A stretch of DNA of 63,072 bases from Bifiguratus adelaidae (lineage: Eukaryota; Mucoromycota; Endogonomycetes; Endogonales). Below the pieces are notes generated by a model. The model was not told the DNA's origin, searched no databases, and saw only the letters and a list, made by a program, of their open reading frames with translations. The stretch spans positions 1 through 63,072 of the forward strand of contig MVBO01000085.1 of the NCBI GenBank assembly GCA_002261195.1. The letters are read 5' to 3'. Below, one piece after another: positions 1 through 11,069 of the stretch (position 1 is the stretch's first letter; every line of letters begins with the position of its first letter). The position numbers and the translations under genes were made by a program.

Positions 1-1013
1 CTTTGCTCAGCCCAAGCTGTCTGTATCGTGTTCCGCGACTTTAACACATGCATAAAAGATGATGAACATTTGGGTCAATTAAAGTGACCTAACTGCTTTC
101 ACGAAGGTTTATCGCGCAATGTCAACATCACACCTCCATTAGCTTTCTTCTTACAATAATGCCAGTACCAGCCGAAGCTTTAGATCCCGGAGGTAAGGCT
201 ATGAACCATATCCATGAGAACATACTCAGTTTTGATGTCTCAGACAAGGTGGAATACCACCCTATTGGGTCAGAGAAAACCCCTACAACAAGCGTTGGGG
301 GTAGGTGTTCACAAACAGGTGCATCTTCCTTTGCTGATATTAAGTCTTTTGCAGGTTGTTGTCGATATTTTGACTGCACCCAAGCGTAAGGGAAAATTAT
401 CTGCACATACTGCACGCTCAAAGGACAAAACATACCCATAGGCCTTCAGATAGGTTCACGTGAGATCACTGTTCACGCTAGCCCGGACAACCCGCGAATC
501 CTCATTCTGAATGAAAACACGGGCAAAATAGCACGTAGGTAGCCGTTTAACGCAGGACCATAATTGATGCTGACATGCACAAACAGCGTATAGAGTGGAG
601 CACATTGAGAAGGTGCTTGTCAAAAGACACCAAGACCCTTCCAGCTTGGCGCGGTTGTCCGCTGAAACCTGGGACCCCAACGCCACAGGCGATTGATGGT
701 ATCAATCAAATGCGCCTTTAGTTCCCAAGACGGATGCTCATCGCTTGATTGCAAGTTTTTACTGCACATGCTTGCTGTATTTGGCTGTCAATATATATTG
801 CTGTTTGCGTATATACTGTTAAGAATTGCGGTAGCAGCTTATGGGTATAATGAATCAAGCACTGTGTATTCTGGTTGGTTTTTGGTACTTGATGAGAGGA
901 CACACGTCCTTTAGGGCTCGCCTTTCCGCGAGTCACACGCGCGTCAAGTCACGCGAACGAAACTCACGTGATCACAACAACTTAAATGATGCAATCTTCA
1001 GATTTGTTGGAAA
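1..1013. other. No gene supported (left edge)
   Basis: I find only short open frames on both strands here, the longest about 100 codons, and none resembles a family I recognise or joins to another by plausible splice sites. The stretch may hold untranslated or promoter sequence of a gene lying to the left. No repeat or structural RNA other than the tRNA that follows was seen. Confidence 0.4.
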
Positions 1014-1097
1014 CCGACCTTAGCTCAGTTGGTAGAGCGGAAGACTGTAGTGAATACTGTTATCTTTAGGTCGCTAGTTCGAATCTGGCAGGTCGGA
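1014..1097 (+). tRNA. tRNA-Tyr (GTA) with intron
   Basis: The cloverleaf is complete. The acceptor arms CCGACCT and AGGTCGG pair, the D-arm reads AGCTCAGTTGGTAGAGC, the T-arm contains GGTTCGAA-type sequence (CTAGTTCGAATC), and A is the discriminator base. The anticodon GTA lies at 1047-1049. An 11-nt intron (1051-1061) follows the base 3' of the anticodon, the canonical place for nuclear tRNA introns, and removing it restores a five-pair anticodon stem. Tyr-GTA tRNAs nearly always carry introns in fungi. Confidence 0.95.
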
Positions 1098-1099
1098 TA

Positions 1100-1106
1100 T
1101 TTTTTT
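1100..1106 (+). terminator. RNA polymerase III T-run terminator
   Basis: A run of seven T residues begins three bases after the tRNA-Tyr discriminator base. This is the usual Pol III termination signal. Confidence 0.8.
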
Positions 1107-1324
1107 GCTCCGGGATAAGCCGATAGTTGGCTTCTCTCTTCCTTTTTGAACATCTATGCAAAGCACCCAAACCAAGCATGAGCACCCAAGCGAGCATACA
1201 TATCTCCTGATGGTTGAACCCCCTTGAAATTCATTCAATATCACACGTTTTCTTGGCTTCAATTTGGAGTGCCCAATAAAGAAAAAAAAAAATTCAAGGC
1301 CGCTGGCTTTCTCTGGGTTCGGAA

Positions 1325-4300
1325 ATGGCAAAGAAGGGTAAGAACGTGGTGCCGAAGCGAGCTGGTAAAAGTGCAGCTTCCGTACCTAATCGCGCTAGCC
1401 GAAATGTCAAGAGCGTATTGAATGTCTACGAGGAACCAGACGACGAAGCGACATTGAACCGCAAAGGCCACAAGCTAGACGATCTTGAAGATCTTCAGTA
1501 TAATCAGGGAGAAATAAACGAGGAAGACGATGAGGAGATTAATTCTGATGACGCCTTTGACGAGGAAGACGAGGAGAAATACGAGCACTTCAAGTTCCTA
1601 GGGTCGAAGACATCCAGCAAGCAACGAAAGGCAGGAAAGAAGGATGCTTTAGACATGCTCGATGAGGATAGCGACGAGATCCAGGAAAATCAAAATGGTT
1701 CTGAAGACAACGAAGACGAGAACGAATCCGAAGAGGAGGATGGAGAAGACTATGTCGACTTGTCTGAGATGCTCAACGATCAACCGTCGGAAGCAAAGGT
1801 CAAATCCACTTCCAAGAAGGTCACCTTTGCCACATCAGACGATGAAGGGAGCGACGAAGAAATGAGCGATGCATCTGATGGCAGCCGTCCTGATTCGGCC
1901 GCAGAATCGGATGTGGCCAGCGACGATGAGGCTATGCTCCAACCTTCCGATGAAGAAGACGTCGAGGATGAATCTAAGCTTGAAGCTTTGGATTCTTCCA
2001 TCGCGGCCCTTGGCGCAAAGCGGAAGTCTTCAGAGGACGACGAAGCAAACTCAAAACGTAGACGCCTTCCGGAACGGACTGAAGCATACACCGAATCAGA
2101 ATACAACCTACCGAATCAACGATATGGGTCCGAAAGCGTGTCATCGAACAAGCTCAGCCTAGATACCATGATGAGCGCTATTCAAAGCGAGACCGGTCTT
2201 GGCAACTTCAAAGCCGCCATGCAGAAGCTGGATATTGGAGGTGCGGACAAGAAGGTGTCGGAGACGCTAGCCGCGCCACTACCGAAACGTATCCAGGATC
2301 GACTCAATCGTATCGCTGCCTACGATGAAACCAAAAAGGGCATTACGAAATGGCAGCCTATTGTAAAAAAGAATCGAGAGGTAAGACTCCTCAGCATAAG
2401 CCACTATGCCGATAGGACATTCCTGACGATCATTTTGCATCCTTAGGCCGAACATTTGGCATTCCCATTAAATGAGGAAGCGTTACCGAAGGGAACGAAT
2501 GCATCTCTTGTCAGCACATTCAAAGCAGAAACTGATCTCGAAAAGGATGTAAGCGGAGCTCTGGAGGAAGCCGGGCTGAAAGAAAAGGATCTTCAACAAT
2601 ACGAAGAACTGGCTCTAAACAAGTTATCCGTGGAAGAAGTGGAAGCTCGGCGGAAGGAATTGCGTTTGATGCGAGATTTAATGTTCCGGGACGAGATCAA
2701 AGCGAAGCGCATGGCTAAAATCAAGAGCAAGGCATACCGTCGCATCAAGAAGAAGGAGAAATTAAAGAACTCCATGTCGTTGGAGCAATTGGAGGAGCAC
2801 GATCCAGCATTGGCATCCGAAGAGCGCCTCAAGATGGAGCAAGCACGTGCTATGGAACGAATGTCTCTACGCCACAAAAATACGGGCAAATGGGCCAAAC
2901 AAATGCTTCGTCATGGACAGCAGGATGAAGGTACTCGACAAGCCATCATGGAACAGCTTGAGAGAGGAGAGCAACTGCGACGCAAAATCCAAGGTATTGA
3001 AGGCTCGGAGGACGAGGATGAAGCAAGTGAGGATAACACGGACAACGAGGGCGTGGATGGCGAGGAGGGAGCTAGAGCCAAGGCGCTTGAGGAACTGGAC
3101 AAGCTAGAGGAGGACATGAGGAATCCAGATCCCAAGCCCTCCGTCGGAAAGGGCATATTTGCCATGAAATTTATGCAGGAAGCTGCCAAGCGCCAGGAAG
3201 CAGAGTCACAACAACTGTTGGATCAAATGCGGGAAGAGTTCGAGAATGGTGACCTCACGGACGATGATGACGGCACTAAATCCGCCGAATTGAGCAAAGC
3301 GGGGAACCATCGATTGGTCCAAAACAATCCTGGTCGGATGGCCTTTGGGGCAAATCCCACGGTCAATCAAAACGAGAACACACGATCACTGAATGATACC
3401 CAGATCCCCAAGATCAACCCAGCAAACACAAAGAGTTCCACTTCTTCATCCAACAAAGCTCATCTATCCTTCACGCAAGAGAAGCCAGTGGTGCAGACAC
3501 CTTCGGAAACAAAGCGCTCAGCCTTCTCTGAAGACAACGAGTCTAATCCTTGGTTGTCTACCGAGGCTAACCTGTCCTTGACGAGACGCCGCGCCAATCG
3601 CGACCGCCACGATAATACCAAGGCAGAGAAACTAGTCAGCAAACTGAGCAAGAACAAAAAGCAGGCCAAGGCAGACGACGATCTGGAGATCAATGTAGAA
3701 ACAACAATGACCATGGAAAAGTCCACCGAGAAGCATCCAAAGAAGATTTCATCATCAGCCGTGTCGCAAAATAACGATCAGTCAGCCGAGTCCGATAGTG
3801 ATTCTGATGATAAGGTCAACATCCCTCAAATGGTCCACACAAAGTCAGCGCTCGCAATCTCTCAGCGAGACTTGGTTGCGCAAGCCTTTGCAAACGATAA
3901 TGTTGTGGAGGACTTCGAGGCCGAGAAGCGCATGATTACCGAGGAGGATGCGCCAAAGGAAGTCGACCTAACTCTACCTGGATGGGGCTCTTGGGGTGGC
4001 AAAGGTGTCAAGAAGAACCAGAAGAAGAAAATCATTCAGAAACCGAAGCCAAGCGAAGGTGTGGAAGCAAATAAACGCAGGGATGCCAAGCTGCAGCATG
4101 TCATTATCAATGAGAAAAAGAACAAGAAGGTAGGTCGTGGCAAGACGATTATGAACATGATTACTCATTAGTTGTGTTTCCAGGCATCAAAATATCAGGT
4201 CACACAAGTACCTCACATATTTGAGAGCGGCGCTCAATACGAAGATTACATTCGAGCACCTATCGGCAAAGAATGGAACACCACAGCAGCATACCAAAAG

Positions 4301-4372
4301 AATGTCTTACCTAGGGTCACCACTAAGCTTGGTCGTATCATTGATCCGTTGACGGCACCTTTCAAATCATAA
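1325..4372 (+). CDS. UTP14: U3 snoRNP/SSU processome protein Utp14
   Basis: Exons 1325-2380, 2447-4129 and 4184-4372 give 975 aa; the joins are in phase, each exon being a whole number of codons. Utp14 is a nucleolar component of the small-subunit processome that activates the DEAH helicase Dhr1 during 18S rRNA maturation. The N-terminal third is very acidic, with long Glu/Asp runs. The middle is rich in Lys/Arg coiled coil, including an RMSLRHKNTGKWAKQML stretch typical of the family. The C-terminus (PHIFESGAQYEDYIRAPIG then KEWNT) matches the conserved Utp14 tail, and the motif GWGSWGGKGV is also family-like. The ATG at 1325 begins with the basic MAKKGK. The gene lies 227 bp downstream of the tRNA. 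Confidence 0.9.
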
Positions 4373-4511
4373 TCATTGCACATGTAACATATCCTTCATT
4401 GCATACAATCCGTTGTCTGCCCAAATGACCAAAATCGCTGACGTCACAATTTCGTGCCAGGCAGAGAGCAACAAAAAACGGCGATTTGCTTGTCTTGCTT
4501 TCGTACTCATC

Positions 4512-4842
4512 ATGTCGCTAGTCATCAGGCCTAACCGTGTTCCAGCTCAACAAGCCTTGTTCCAGGTAAGTTATCGAGATACGATAGCTCCTTCGTAGTA
4601 CCAGTACAAGATGACAAGAGACTGAAGGGTTGATCCAATCTAGGCTCCATCCCATACTCCCCTCTATTTGAAGGGTCCTCGCGACAGATTCTTTGTATTC
4701 ACCACCTTTGGCGTTCTCGGTCTCGGTCTTATTGGCGCCCTTTATGGTGCTACCAAGATGGCTAGGGTATGTAGACCACTCATTCTTTCGACATTGACCA
4801 ATTCACCGGTTTCTTTACACTTCACTGTAGGGCCAGAAATAA
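4512..4842 (+). CDS. Cytochrome c oxidase subunit VIIa (COX7A)-like
   Basis: Exons 4512-4565, 4644-4766 and 4831-4842 give 62 aa. It is a small inner-membrane protein: an N-terminal segment ending in PAQQALFQ, then HTPLYLKGPRDRF, then one transmembrane helix of about 20 residues (FVFTTFGVLGLGLIGALYG) and a short basic tail. The LFQ...PLYLKG pattern resembles animal COX7A (LFQ...PVYLKGG) and the size fits the fungal Cox7 family, so a structural subunit of respiratory complex IV is likely. The last exon codes only Gly-Gln-Lys-stop (12 nt), so a plain ORF scan misses the end. Homology is judged from short motifs, hence moderate confidence. Confidence 0.65.
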
Positions 4843-5081
4843 GCGCCGCGCTGATGACACTGCAGAGAATGCATCAAGCATGTCGATTTGATTCTGCTTT
4901 CGGCTAGAGGAATCTGTTTGTTCATAGTTTATAGAGAAAACCATCAACGTGTTCGAAGCCAACGCTCTTGTCGCTTATTACCTTGGGGAATAACATGGAA
5001 TAGTGCTTCCGCAATCTTGCCAATGCGCTCTTGCTTATATACACGCTGCTTTATATACATTAAATAGTAGTGTGCACACAT

Positions 5082-5905
5082 TTACATGGTGCGAGGTTTC
5101 TTCCCTTGCTCTAATGGACAATATGCATCTATGTTTGTCAATGCGGGCCTTTGCCTCTTTGAGCCATGGCCCCTTGAAAGTTCCGCATCCTCTTGCTCTG
5201 GAATCTGTTTGTGAGCGTCTTGCGTTGTCTTCGGTCCAGCATGGAGCCCAGCGGTTGCAAATACATCTTGAAGAGGCGCACGACGACTTTTTCGTACCAA
5301 AACCGGTTCCTCTGTCTCTCCATCCAGCAAGCTATCAATATTTTGCTGACTAGTTCGTCTTGCTCGCCGCATCGGTGACGTTGGTTCGGAGGGATAGGAA
5401 GGTGTACAAGAAAAAGTCGCAGTCGCGTAATAGTGTTGCAGAAAAGTGCTACCAGAGGCATCTATGTCTGGCGGCATACCGCAATGATATAATGCCAGAC
5501 CACCTTCTCCATGCAAGGTATGTAATGGCGCGACCACGGGTTGTGGTGACCCCGGTCTTTTACTGCCCTTGAATGTCACGTCGCGACTTCGTGTATTCGT
5601 GGTAGTGAGGTGTTTGGGCCCCTTGCTGCCATCACGCGCATGAGCGGACTTACAAATGGGAAAATGTAGTTGGCTCAACAACATGGAGAAGGTTGTTGTT
5701 GTGTTCATGCCAGCAAGGGAAAACGCGCCGGAGCTTTTTGTGCCCGTGACAAGGTTGTGCACCAGCCCGCGATGTCCCAAATTGGAAATTCTGGTCATCA
5801 TAACAATGGATTGACCAGATGCTCGGCACTGACTCGGGCCGAGCTATCCTTTGCGCCCAATGAGGCGCCTATTCTGTTGATGGCATATGCAGGGCGTTGA
5901 TTCAT
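5082..5905 (-). CDS. Hypothetical protein, disordered C-terminus
   Basis: A possible gene of exons 5834-5905, 5654-5790 and 5082-5586 (read on the minus strand) would give 237 aa. Both introns (43 and 67 nt; donors GTCAGT and GTAAGT) keep phase, which is the main support. The C-terminal half is low-complexity and polar, with two similar short motifs (RRAPLQDV and RPALTNID) that look like linear interaction motifs. I do not recognise a family. The unspliced frame 5082-5801 is also open (239 codons), so the N-terminus is uncertain and the whole call could be a chance ORF. Confidence 0.35.
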
Positions 5906-6095
5906 ATTTGTACTGGCAAACTTTGGTCGCCAAAGATCAGGCACAGGTTGGCATGTTGCGGTGTTATGTTACCGAGGCATAGGTCATTACCATGAACGGA
6001 GGAGTAAAACCGCGAATGAACAGACATACCGAATGAATTGGGTGGAATGCACATGCCATGTTGGGTTTAAAAATACAAAAACTTCATCTGTCTCT

Positions 6096-7451
6096 CTAAG
6101 CTGTCACCACCTGGTCAAATTCGCCAGATTCGATCTGTCAGGTCGTTAGTGTCGTTCCGTCGCAGTGTGGCGCTGATGTACATACCATCTCCTTTACAAT
6201 GTCCAAACCACCGAGTAGTTCACCCTTATAGAATAGCATAGGAAACGTGGGCCAGTTGACGTAAGTTTTCATACCTAGTTCCGGAAACATGAGCTCATGC
6301 ATAAAAATGCGTGCTCATCGCATTGCTTACCTTGTCTGACCTCATCGTCCTGCAAAATATCAAAGTAACCAAACTTGACCTTGCGCTCCTGCAAAATGTT
6401 CACTAGCTGCTTGGAGAAACCACATTTAGGCTGATCAGGGGTGCCTTTGATGAAAGCCATCACAACATCTTGTTCAATGAACTCTTGGAGGCGAGTATTC
6501 AAATCCTTTTCCGCGGGCAGAAGAGATTTGAACTCTCCAGACTCCACGAGTTCCTTGATAATGTCCAGACCGCCAATGAACTCCCCATTGACGTAAACCT
6601 GAGGGAAAGTCGGCCAATTAGAGAATGTCTTGAGTCCTGTTTTGAGGTGTGAGTATGAGAAGATAGAAATCTTCGTTGTCGCGTTTCGTTACCTTGTCGA
6701 ACATCGTCATCTGCCAGGATATTGAATGAAGAGTATTTGACTTTTTCGTCGGCAAAAATCTGCACCAATTGTCTAGAGAAACCGCATCGTGGCTGAGAAG
6801 GCCAATTGAGTCATGACTCATGAAGCCTGTTGCTTGATTTACCTGAGCGGGTGTCCCTTTAATGAAGGCCATCACAGGTGCCGATCGGACAAGCTTCTCC
6901 AAGCGTTTGTTCAGGGCTTCAGGTGACGGTTTGCCGTTGGCGACATGCCCATTCGTGGGTGCCGGCGCCGAAGGATCTGCCTTGAGACCATTGGCAGAAG
7001 TTACCTTTGTCTTGGAGTATTTTTCGACACTGCGAGTCAACTCGGCTGCCTTCGCACCTTCAACACGTTCTACGATCTTGCCATGCTATAGTAAGGAAGA
7101 GACATTTGAGTATGACGCTCGCGTACTATTCTCCATGAATGCCACCCTACCTTGACAAAGATAAATGACGGTACGGCTGCGATTTCAAACGACTCAGAAA
7201 TATCCGGAAACTGTTCTGCTTCAATCTGACCATAGCATTGTTTAGCTCATGCATACTAGCGCTCAAGAGCATCGCCCTACCTTGAGGAACTTGAGCGTAG
7301 AAAACTTGGTTGCAAGTTCGGCAAAAACATCATTCATTTGCTCACATGGTGCGGCCCACGGAGCCCAAAAGTCGAGTACGGCGACTTCTGTGCTCTTGAT
7401 AGTGTCAGCAAACTGTCGATCAGAGCTGATGTCTATGAGATTCCCACTCAT
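6096..7451 (-). CDS. Monothiol glutaredoxin, Trx-Grx-Grx (GLRX3/PICOT type)
   Basis: Seven exons (7281-7451, 7151-7225, 6843-7085, 6693-6792, 6331-6636, 6186-6274, 6096-6134) give 340 aa, all in phase. The N-terminal thioredoxin-like domain has the altered active site WAAPC (residues about 30-34) instead of WCGPC. Two glutaredoxin domains follow, each with a CGFS site (Cys166 and Cys268). Such proteins bind a bridging [2Fe-2S] cluster with glutathione and distribute iron-sulfur clusters; in fungi Grx3/Grx4 also control iron-responsive transcription factors. Fungal Grx3/4 normally carry one Grx domain, so this layout is the animal-type one. Length is close to human GLRX3 (335 aa). The next gene upstream on the same strand ends 139 bp away. 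Confidence 0.92.
6807..6820. promoter_or_regulatory. Palindromic double AP-1/Gcn4-type site in intron
   Basis: The 14-mer TGAGTCATGACTCA is a perfect palindrome made of two abutting TGASTCA elements. It lies inside the 50-nt intron 6793-6842 of the glutaredoxin gene. TGASTCA is the binding core of Gcn4/AP-1 bZIP factors. Function is inferred only. Confidence 0.35.
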
Positions 7452-7590
7452 GATGACAGACGGTGTGAGCGAAAAAGATTCCCAAAATGTGCTCAATCTC
7501 AAAATTGGGTTATCAGATTTTGCGCATTTGAATGGAGACCATGGGGAGAGGAGAAATGGAATGGGATGGGATTTGAGAGACAAGTCTCTA

Positions 7591-10500
7591 TTATTTCGTG
7601 TAGAGATGCCAATGGCCTTGTCGATCTCCAACTACATCACCTTGCGCATTCTGCAATTCACTGATAAAGTCTCCCATGGCACTCTCATCCTGGACGTGAT
7701 GGGCATGGCCCTTGTAACTAGGCTGATCGACGAGCGGGTTCCTCGGCATTACTGGGGATGAAGCTAATCGCAATCTGTTCTGGATGCTTATAATTTCCGG
7801 TGGTAATGGAGAATGGGGTGGTAGTGAAGCGTGAGATCGGATGGGCATGGACTGAGTGGAAGCATCGCTGTCCGATCGTCCTAGCCGTACTCGAGGTCTG
7901 GCGGCGTCGTCCAAAAGAGTGGGTGATTGAGGGGTATGATCAAATGGCGACGATGCCAGAGCTCTTGGAGTTTGCTGACCAACGGCGTGAACATTATCGA
8001 CAGCCGCAGATGGCGTGACGGTGATGGGATGCAGGTGGCCCACTTGTCGTCGAATGGATATCGGGGAGCTAGTGTTTGCCAACGCAGAACTTGAAGGGTC
8101 ATTCTGTAATCCATCACGCCTTCGCGTCGATGATCTCCTCCCAAGTTCAGAAAGTTCTTCGTTTAGCCACGTTGGCGCTGTCGCTATGCTGTGGCGGTTA
8201 CTTAGTACAATCTGCGGCTTGACATGGATGGTCGGTGTCGTCGAATTGCTCCTCATACGGTCCAAATGGATGGATGAGCTAGACGGTGTCGGACTGGATG
8301 TGGTCGTGGTACGCGAGGCTTTGGGATCATTGAGCGGATCTTTTGGTTTCAAGACATCTGCCAACTTGTTGGGCACGGAATTATCAGCGCTGACCGAACG
8401 ACGGTGTCGCAGTTGGCGACCGGTGGATTTGGTCGTGGTAGTCGATTTGTCCTTGTCGTCGATATCAGACGGCACAGTTACTCTGAAGACTGGAGATGAC
8501 AGGTTGGACCGTTGAGAAGGGAAAGAAAGTCGATTATTCGAGTAGCCGTGTTCATTAACATTAGTGGTGTATGTAATACTGGGTGCCTGGAGGCTGACTG
8601 ATGAGGAGGTGGATGATGATCGATACCGACTGGACTGTTGTGGTCTAGGTGATCGCGCAGGGGATACCGGAGAGGATACTGTGGTGACGGAGGATATAGA
8701 TGAAGCATCAATGATGCTGAGCGGATCGGACTTTAAGAATCTAACGGCAGCCTGCATGGTAGTTAACGCAAAACTAAGAACGCAGATGAGTGTCCGAACG
8801 GCAAGATCTAGGTCCAACTTACTTCCACTCTGAACGTTCAATGTACGTGAGACGAAATGTCCGAATGTAAAAGATCATGCTTGCGATCTTTTTCAACCGA
8901 CATTGGGCAATGACATATGCAAATAGCGGGATGAGATCGTCCGTGGTGACGGACGGTGAAAGGCTCCCTTGTCGTTCGTGCCATATGTGTGCTTGAGCTG
9001 CTTCGTGAATCAAATTCAAGGTTGCTCGAGCACATTCCAACTTCTCTAACGGCGTTTTGGCGGGCCAATCTCGTTGAATGGATTGAGTTGGGGTATCACC
9101 GCCTTGCTCGGCTAGGAGGAGTATGTCGGAATGATTCTCGCTGTTATCTGCATCCATGCGCGAAAGTTGATCAATGGCAGAAGTCAGGCTGTACCGCGAG
9201 ATTCCCTGCAATTGCGTGGCGAGGCCAAAAGCATCCGGAGTCACCGAGTCCTTGCTATAAGCGACACTCATGGCTGCTAAGTACGAATTCTGCGAGGCAA
9301 TCAGAGGCCCTAACGATTGAATGTAGATTTTCTCATGAACAAGTCCCATAATGACGCTGCCAAGGGAAATGAGCCCTCAATGACACTATACACAATGGCG
9401 ATTACCTACTTTTCCACAAGCTCCAGGAATATTGCCTTCTCATTCGATGAAGAACAGGCCAAACGAAAATCCTCCCGCTCTTGTAAAAGATGATTAACAG
9501 CCTTTGTATGGATCTGCTGCAACTTGTCGACCGCGTACTGAGCGTATCCTCGGATGTACACGTAAGTGTCAATAAACTCGTTGACATTGAGCTCTGTGCA
9601 ACCAGATGAGCACGACCATATCTGTGCAAACCAAACAACTTGCCCATTTGAATAACAGCGTCATGGGCCATGTCGCTGGCTTTCAAAAAGGCGAGATCCC
9701 TGGAAAGCCACTTTAGAGCACGGTACCTCAGGCAAGACGGATGTACCTACTCTGCAAAGTGGCGACGGGTGGGGAATGTAAAGGTCGGAGACGGTGTCGA
9801 AATCTATTCTAGGGTATCAGAGACTGCTCGTTGTGTAAACAACGCGCGTTCATACCTTGAGCATGGCAGCAGACACTTCCAACGGCCTTTCCACAATTAA
9901 GATTCGGATCCGTCGGTAGGATTCATCATAAAGCCAGTCTTCTGATATAATGGCAATGGTTGAAGGGTCGCGAAAGCCTGCAAGACCATTATCAATAGGT
10001 CAATGCATGCAGCAGGAAAAGAGTGCATGAGGCCCTACCTGATAGTTCCCGAATACAACCTTTCTCTATGGCAATAGTTTTACCATTAAGCGATCGGTAT
10101 TGACCTTGAAAGTAAGGCGATTGGTTAAACGAATGCGTCTCTATACGCGCACGTAAGTTTTGCATTGCGAACGAGTCTAGAGATTGCTCACCCGCAAAGT
10201 TTCTGTCGGGCTTGATGCCTTCCATGTTTTGACTATGAGGAATGCACACGATGGCGCACTTGCGAAAAATGGATGGGAATTGTGATCTCATCAACCGATA
10301 GCAAGGATTATCATCAAACTCTTCTGGACAAAGCGTCGGAGATGTTGAATTGAAACGTGCTTCGTCTCCAGGCACGGTCAAGGTATAGGTGTGAGTGGGT
10401 ATAGATAGACTGGCTCGACGTTGCGCAATGTAGCCATCGGTGGCATTGTGCTCGTTGACAGGACTTTTGTGCGGGTATAGATAGGGCTTGGGAGAGGAAG

Positions 10501-10759
10501 GAAGACTCCCATATTCCAACGGTGAAGACGTGGTCGAATATCGCCCAAACGAGAGACGTGGCTGTGAAGAGGTCTTCGTCTCACCTGTAGTCGTTGCTTT
10601 GGAACGTTGAGTGCCTGCTGAACCTTCAGAGCTGGAGTCGCGCCGTGTCGCACCACTCGGAGGAATCAAGGATGACGCTGGAGGGCGCGAGGATCGCTTC
10701 GTCTGGCTAGTGTTCCGGACATTCCCTCCTCTAAAGAGCGACGACAACGAGAAGGACAT
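7591..10759 (-). CDS. VPS9-domain Rab5-type GEF
   Basis: Exons 10039-10759, 9856-9977, 9751-9803, 9644-9699, 9410-9593, 8823-9356 and 7591-8773 join in phase to 950 aa. The VPS9 domain falls in the 534-nt exon, near residues 400-555: KTPLEKLECARATLNLI, then TTDDLIPLFAYVIAQCRLKK and MIFYIRTFRLT. Such domains load GTP onto Rab5/Vps21-type GTPases on endosomes. A helical region before it (NVNEFIDTYVYIRGYAQYAV) fits the helical bundle of Rabex-like GEFs. The first 150 residues and the last 380 are Ser/Pro-rich and probably disordered. Intron 9594-9643 appears to be GC-AG. An in-frame ATG at 10804 could add 15 residues; I prefer 10759 (MSFSLSSLF). Confidence 0.82.
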
Positions 10760-11069
10760 GTTGATATTGGAAATGTGCTCTACACCACTGGTATCGCTAC
10801 ACACGCCATATCATAGGTTGTCTATCCGCCCAAGAGACCATGGGTGTGTTGCCCAATGTGTCGCACAATGTTCGGAAATTATTGTTAAGAGTACAAGACA
10901 ACGTGCGCGCTCACAGGGAGAGACTCCATAGACACTTCTTCTACCCGCCGTCCTTGCGTCTATATTCCACTGGGCTATCTACTCCACACCTTTGATCCAT
11001 TCGACGCGTTGCTCTTTGTTCCTGGAATTTGCATTGAACACCAATTTGGCACGCGCGCTTTGCTTCAGT
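10760..11069. promoter_or_regulatory. Divergent intergenic region VPS9-domain gene / RPN13
   Basis: These 310 bp separate the start codons of two divergently transcribed genes and must hold both promoters. I looked for a proteasome-type GGTGGCAAA element before RPN13 and did not find one. No clear TATA box stands out. Confidence 0.5.

Noticed and set aside
128-441. Overlapping ORFs of 75-103 codons on both strands at the left edge
   Set aside because: No family resemblance, no consistent splice-linked extension, and opposite-strand ORFs of similar length mask each other; treated as chance frames.
9594-9616. A 23-nt GT-AG intron in the VPS9-domain gene
   Set aside because: It restores the frame, but is far below the 40-nt minimum seen in all other introns here; the 50-nt GC-AG intron explains the same shift with a better donor and size.
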